DNA from: Arthrobacter sp. OVS8
Lineage (GTDB): Bacteria; Actinomycetota; Actinomycetes; Actinomycetales; Micrococcaceae
DNA: 64,000 nucleotides
Direction: 5' to 3'
NCBI GenBank assembly: GCA_028370155.1
Contig: CP116670.1
Location: 2,604,001-2,668,000, forward strand
The notes below the pieces were generated by a model, which searched no databases, was not told the DNA's origin, and worked only from the letters and a program-made list of their open reading frames with translations. Position 1 is the stretch's first letter. Each line of letters opens with the position of its first letter. This document shows positions 62,935-64,000 of the stretch, piece after piece. The translations under genes and the position numbers were made by a program.

Positions 62935-63935
62935 TCAGTTGCTGGGGAGTTCTGCACTTTCAGGGTCGTGACCGGCTTCCCTGGAAGTCCGCGCGCCGGA
63001 CTCCATCCGGTTCAGTTCCGCGCGGGTGGGCGGGTTGGCGCCGGCCCGGGACACGGTGACGGCGGCGGCCCGGGCCGCGTGGGCCAGGAGGTCCCGGAGG
63101 CTTTCGGCGGAGAGCCCGCGCAGGTCCTTGCGGTTCTGCGCCCCGTCCAGTCCCAGGTCCACGATGGCGGAGAGCAGCGCCGCCATGAAGGAATCCCCGG
63201 CGCCCACCGTGTCGGCCACCTTCACGGACGGCGCCGGGAAGTCCGCCTCGCCGGCGGCGTTCACGCCCCACGGCCCGTGGGCGCCGCGGGTGACCACCAC
63301 CATGGCGGGGCCTTCCGAACCGCCGAGCGACAGCCAGCGCCGGGCCGAATCCAGCGGATCCTCGCCCGGGTACAGCCATTCGAGGTCCTCGTCGGAAGCC
63401 TTGACCACGTCGGCCAGGGTGACGAACTTCTCCGCCTGCCGGCGCGCGTAGTCGACGTCGGCGATGATGCTGGGCGGCAGTTGGGGTCGAAGCTGATGGT
63501 CGACAAAGGATGGGCATGCTCGACGGCGGAGAGCACCTCGGCGGCGCCGGGCGCCAGCATGGTGGCGATCGAGCCGGTGTGCAGCAGCGTCGTTGCCTGC
63601 AGCATAAACGGCAACCTGTCCGCGAGTCCGGGAAGCTCCCACGCGAGCTCGAACGTGTAGCTCGCGGCGCCGTCGTCGTCGATCAGGGCGGTGGCCACGG
63701 AGGTGGGAAGCTCGTCCGGGCCCACCGGGAGGAGCACCGAGCTGGACTTCAGGTGGGCGGCCACCGATTCGCCGTAGGCGTCGCGCCCGTAGCGGCCGAT
63801 GAACTGCACCGGATGGTCCAGCCGGGCCAGCCCCACGGCGACGTTGAGGGGGCTGCCGCCCACGTGGGCCTGGATACCGGAGGAACGCTGGACTACATCA
63901 ACCAGGCCCTCGCCTATAACTGTGAGCATGCTCAT
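62935..63935 (-). CDS. PfkB family carbohydrate kinase (fructokinase/ribokinase type)
   Basis: This sugar kinase of about 333 residues starts with MLTVIGEGLVDVVQRSSG and has the PfkB signature 1 region HVGGSPLNVAVGLARL. Signature 2 is VADTVGAGDSFMAALLSAI, whose GAGD holds the catalytic Asp. DEDLEWLYPGEDP contains the N/DE-type metal motif. A frame break lies near 63478 (FDPN-RPQLPPSI). Fructose is a reasonable guess from the GSPLNVA pattern but is not proven. The PEBP gene follows after nine bases. Confidence 0.87.
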
Positions 63936-64000
63936 ACTCTGCCAGAGAACGCGGGCCGGTGCCCCAGTGTTTCGCGGGTCCAGCTGTCAGCCGGAGGCGG
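63936..64000. other. Right edge, upstream region of the sugar kinase
   Basis: The last 65 bases hold no complete feature I can name and presumably include the kinase promoter or the end of a neighbouring gene. Confidence 0.4.

Overview
The window looks like a chromosomal segment of a high-GC Gram-positive bacterium of the Micrococcaceae, most like Arthrobacter or Pseudarthrobacter. This rests on the very GC-rich sequence, an Lsr2 nucleoid protein, ClpC, and the actinobacterial order panC - DUF2520 - PH-domain proteins - DUF3180 - folK/B/P/E - ftsH - hpt - tilS - DUF2342 - dacB - ppa. I saw no rRNA, tRNA, CRISPR array, transposase or prophage genes.

Layout. 1-9 kb: an S9 peptidase cut by the left edge, clpC, lsr2, lysS with a small membrane protein, an alpha/beta hydrolase and thymidine kinase. 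9-14.7 kb: the one clear accessory catabolic locus, a divergent cluster. A MatC-type carrier and a SAF-domain oxidoreductase lie on the minus strand. A DUF1537 acid-sugar kinase (OtnK-like), a class II aldolase/decarboxylase (OtnC-like) and a DeoR regulator lie on the plus strand. A second copy of the alpha/beta hydrolase follows it. 15.7-31.1 kb: an MFS exporter, then a long minus-strand housekeeping block covering pantothenate, PH-domain membrane proteins, folate, FtsH, purine salvage, tRNA-Ile lysidine synthase, a metallopeptidase and a D,D-carboxypeptidase. 31.3-64 kb: mixed single genes and short operons for pyrophosphatase, phosphoketolase, serS, a lipid kinase, pheA, an amidase, an alcohol dehydrogenase, a peptide transporter, phosphoglucomutase, a diguanylate cyclase, RutE/uracil permease, glycerate kinase, NAD(P)H-hydrate dehydratase, HAD phosphatases, PEBP and a sugar kinase.

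How genes work together. folE, folP, folB and folK form a tight run for tetrahydrofolate synthesis. panC sits at the end of the same directional block with a DUF2520 Rossmann protein. The acid-sugar cluster can be read as uptake (MatC), oxidation (SAF oxidoreductase), phosphorylation (OtnK) and decarboxylation to a triose phosphate (OtnC), under DeoR control.

Quality warning. More than half of the protein genes, including essential single-copy ones (clpC, ftsH, folP, folK, tilS, pheA, pgm), are broken by single-base frameshifts, many of them at G or C runs. The continuation is always present in a neighbouring frame. I read these as base drop-outs in the sequence rather than gene decay, so such genes are given as one full-length CDS with approximate shift positions.

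Structure outside genes includes a family of intergenic hairpins sharing a CAACGCGGG(G)TCA / TGACCCCGCGTTG core (15.6, 17.3 and 31.8 kb), two hairpins of similar build (29.5 and 45.3 kb), a 15-bp tandem repeat at the start of tilS, a repeated small palindrome at 51.7 kb, and an AT-rich promoter island before lsr2.
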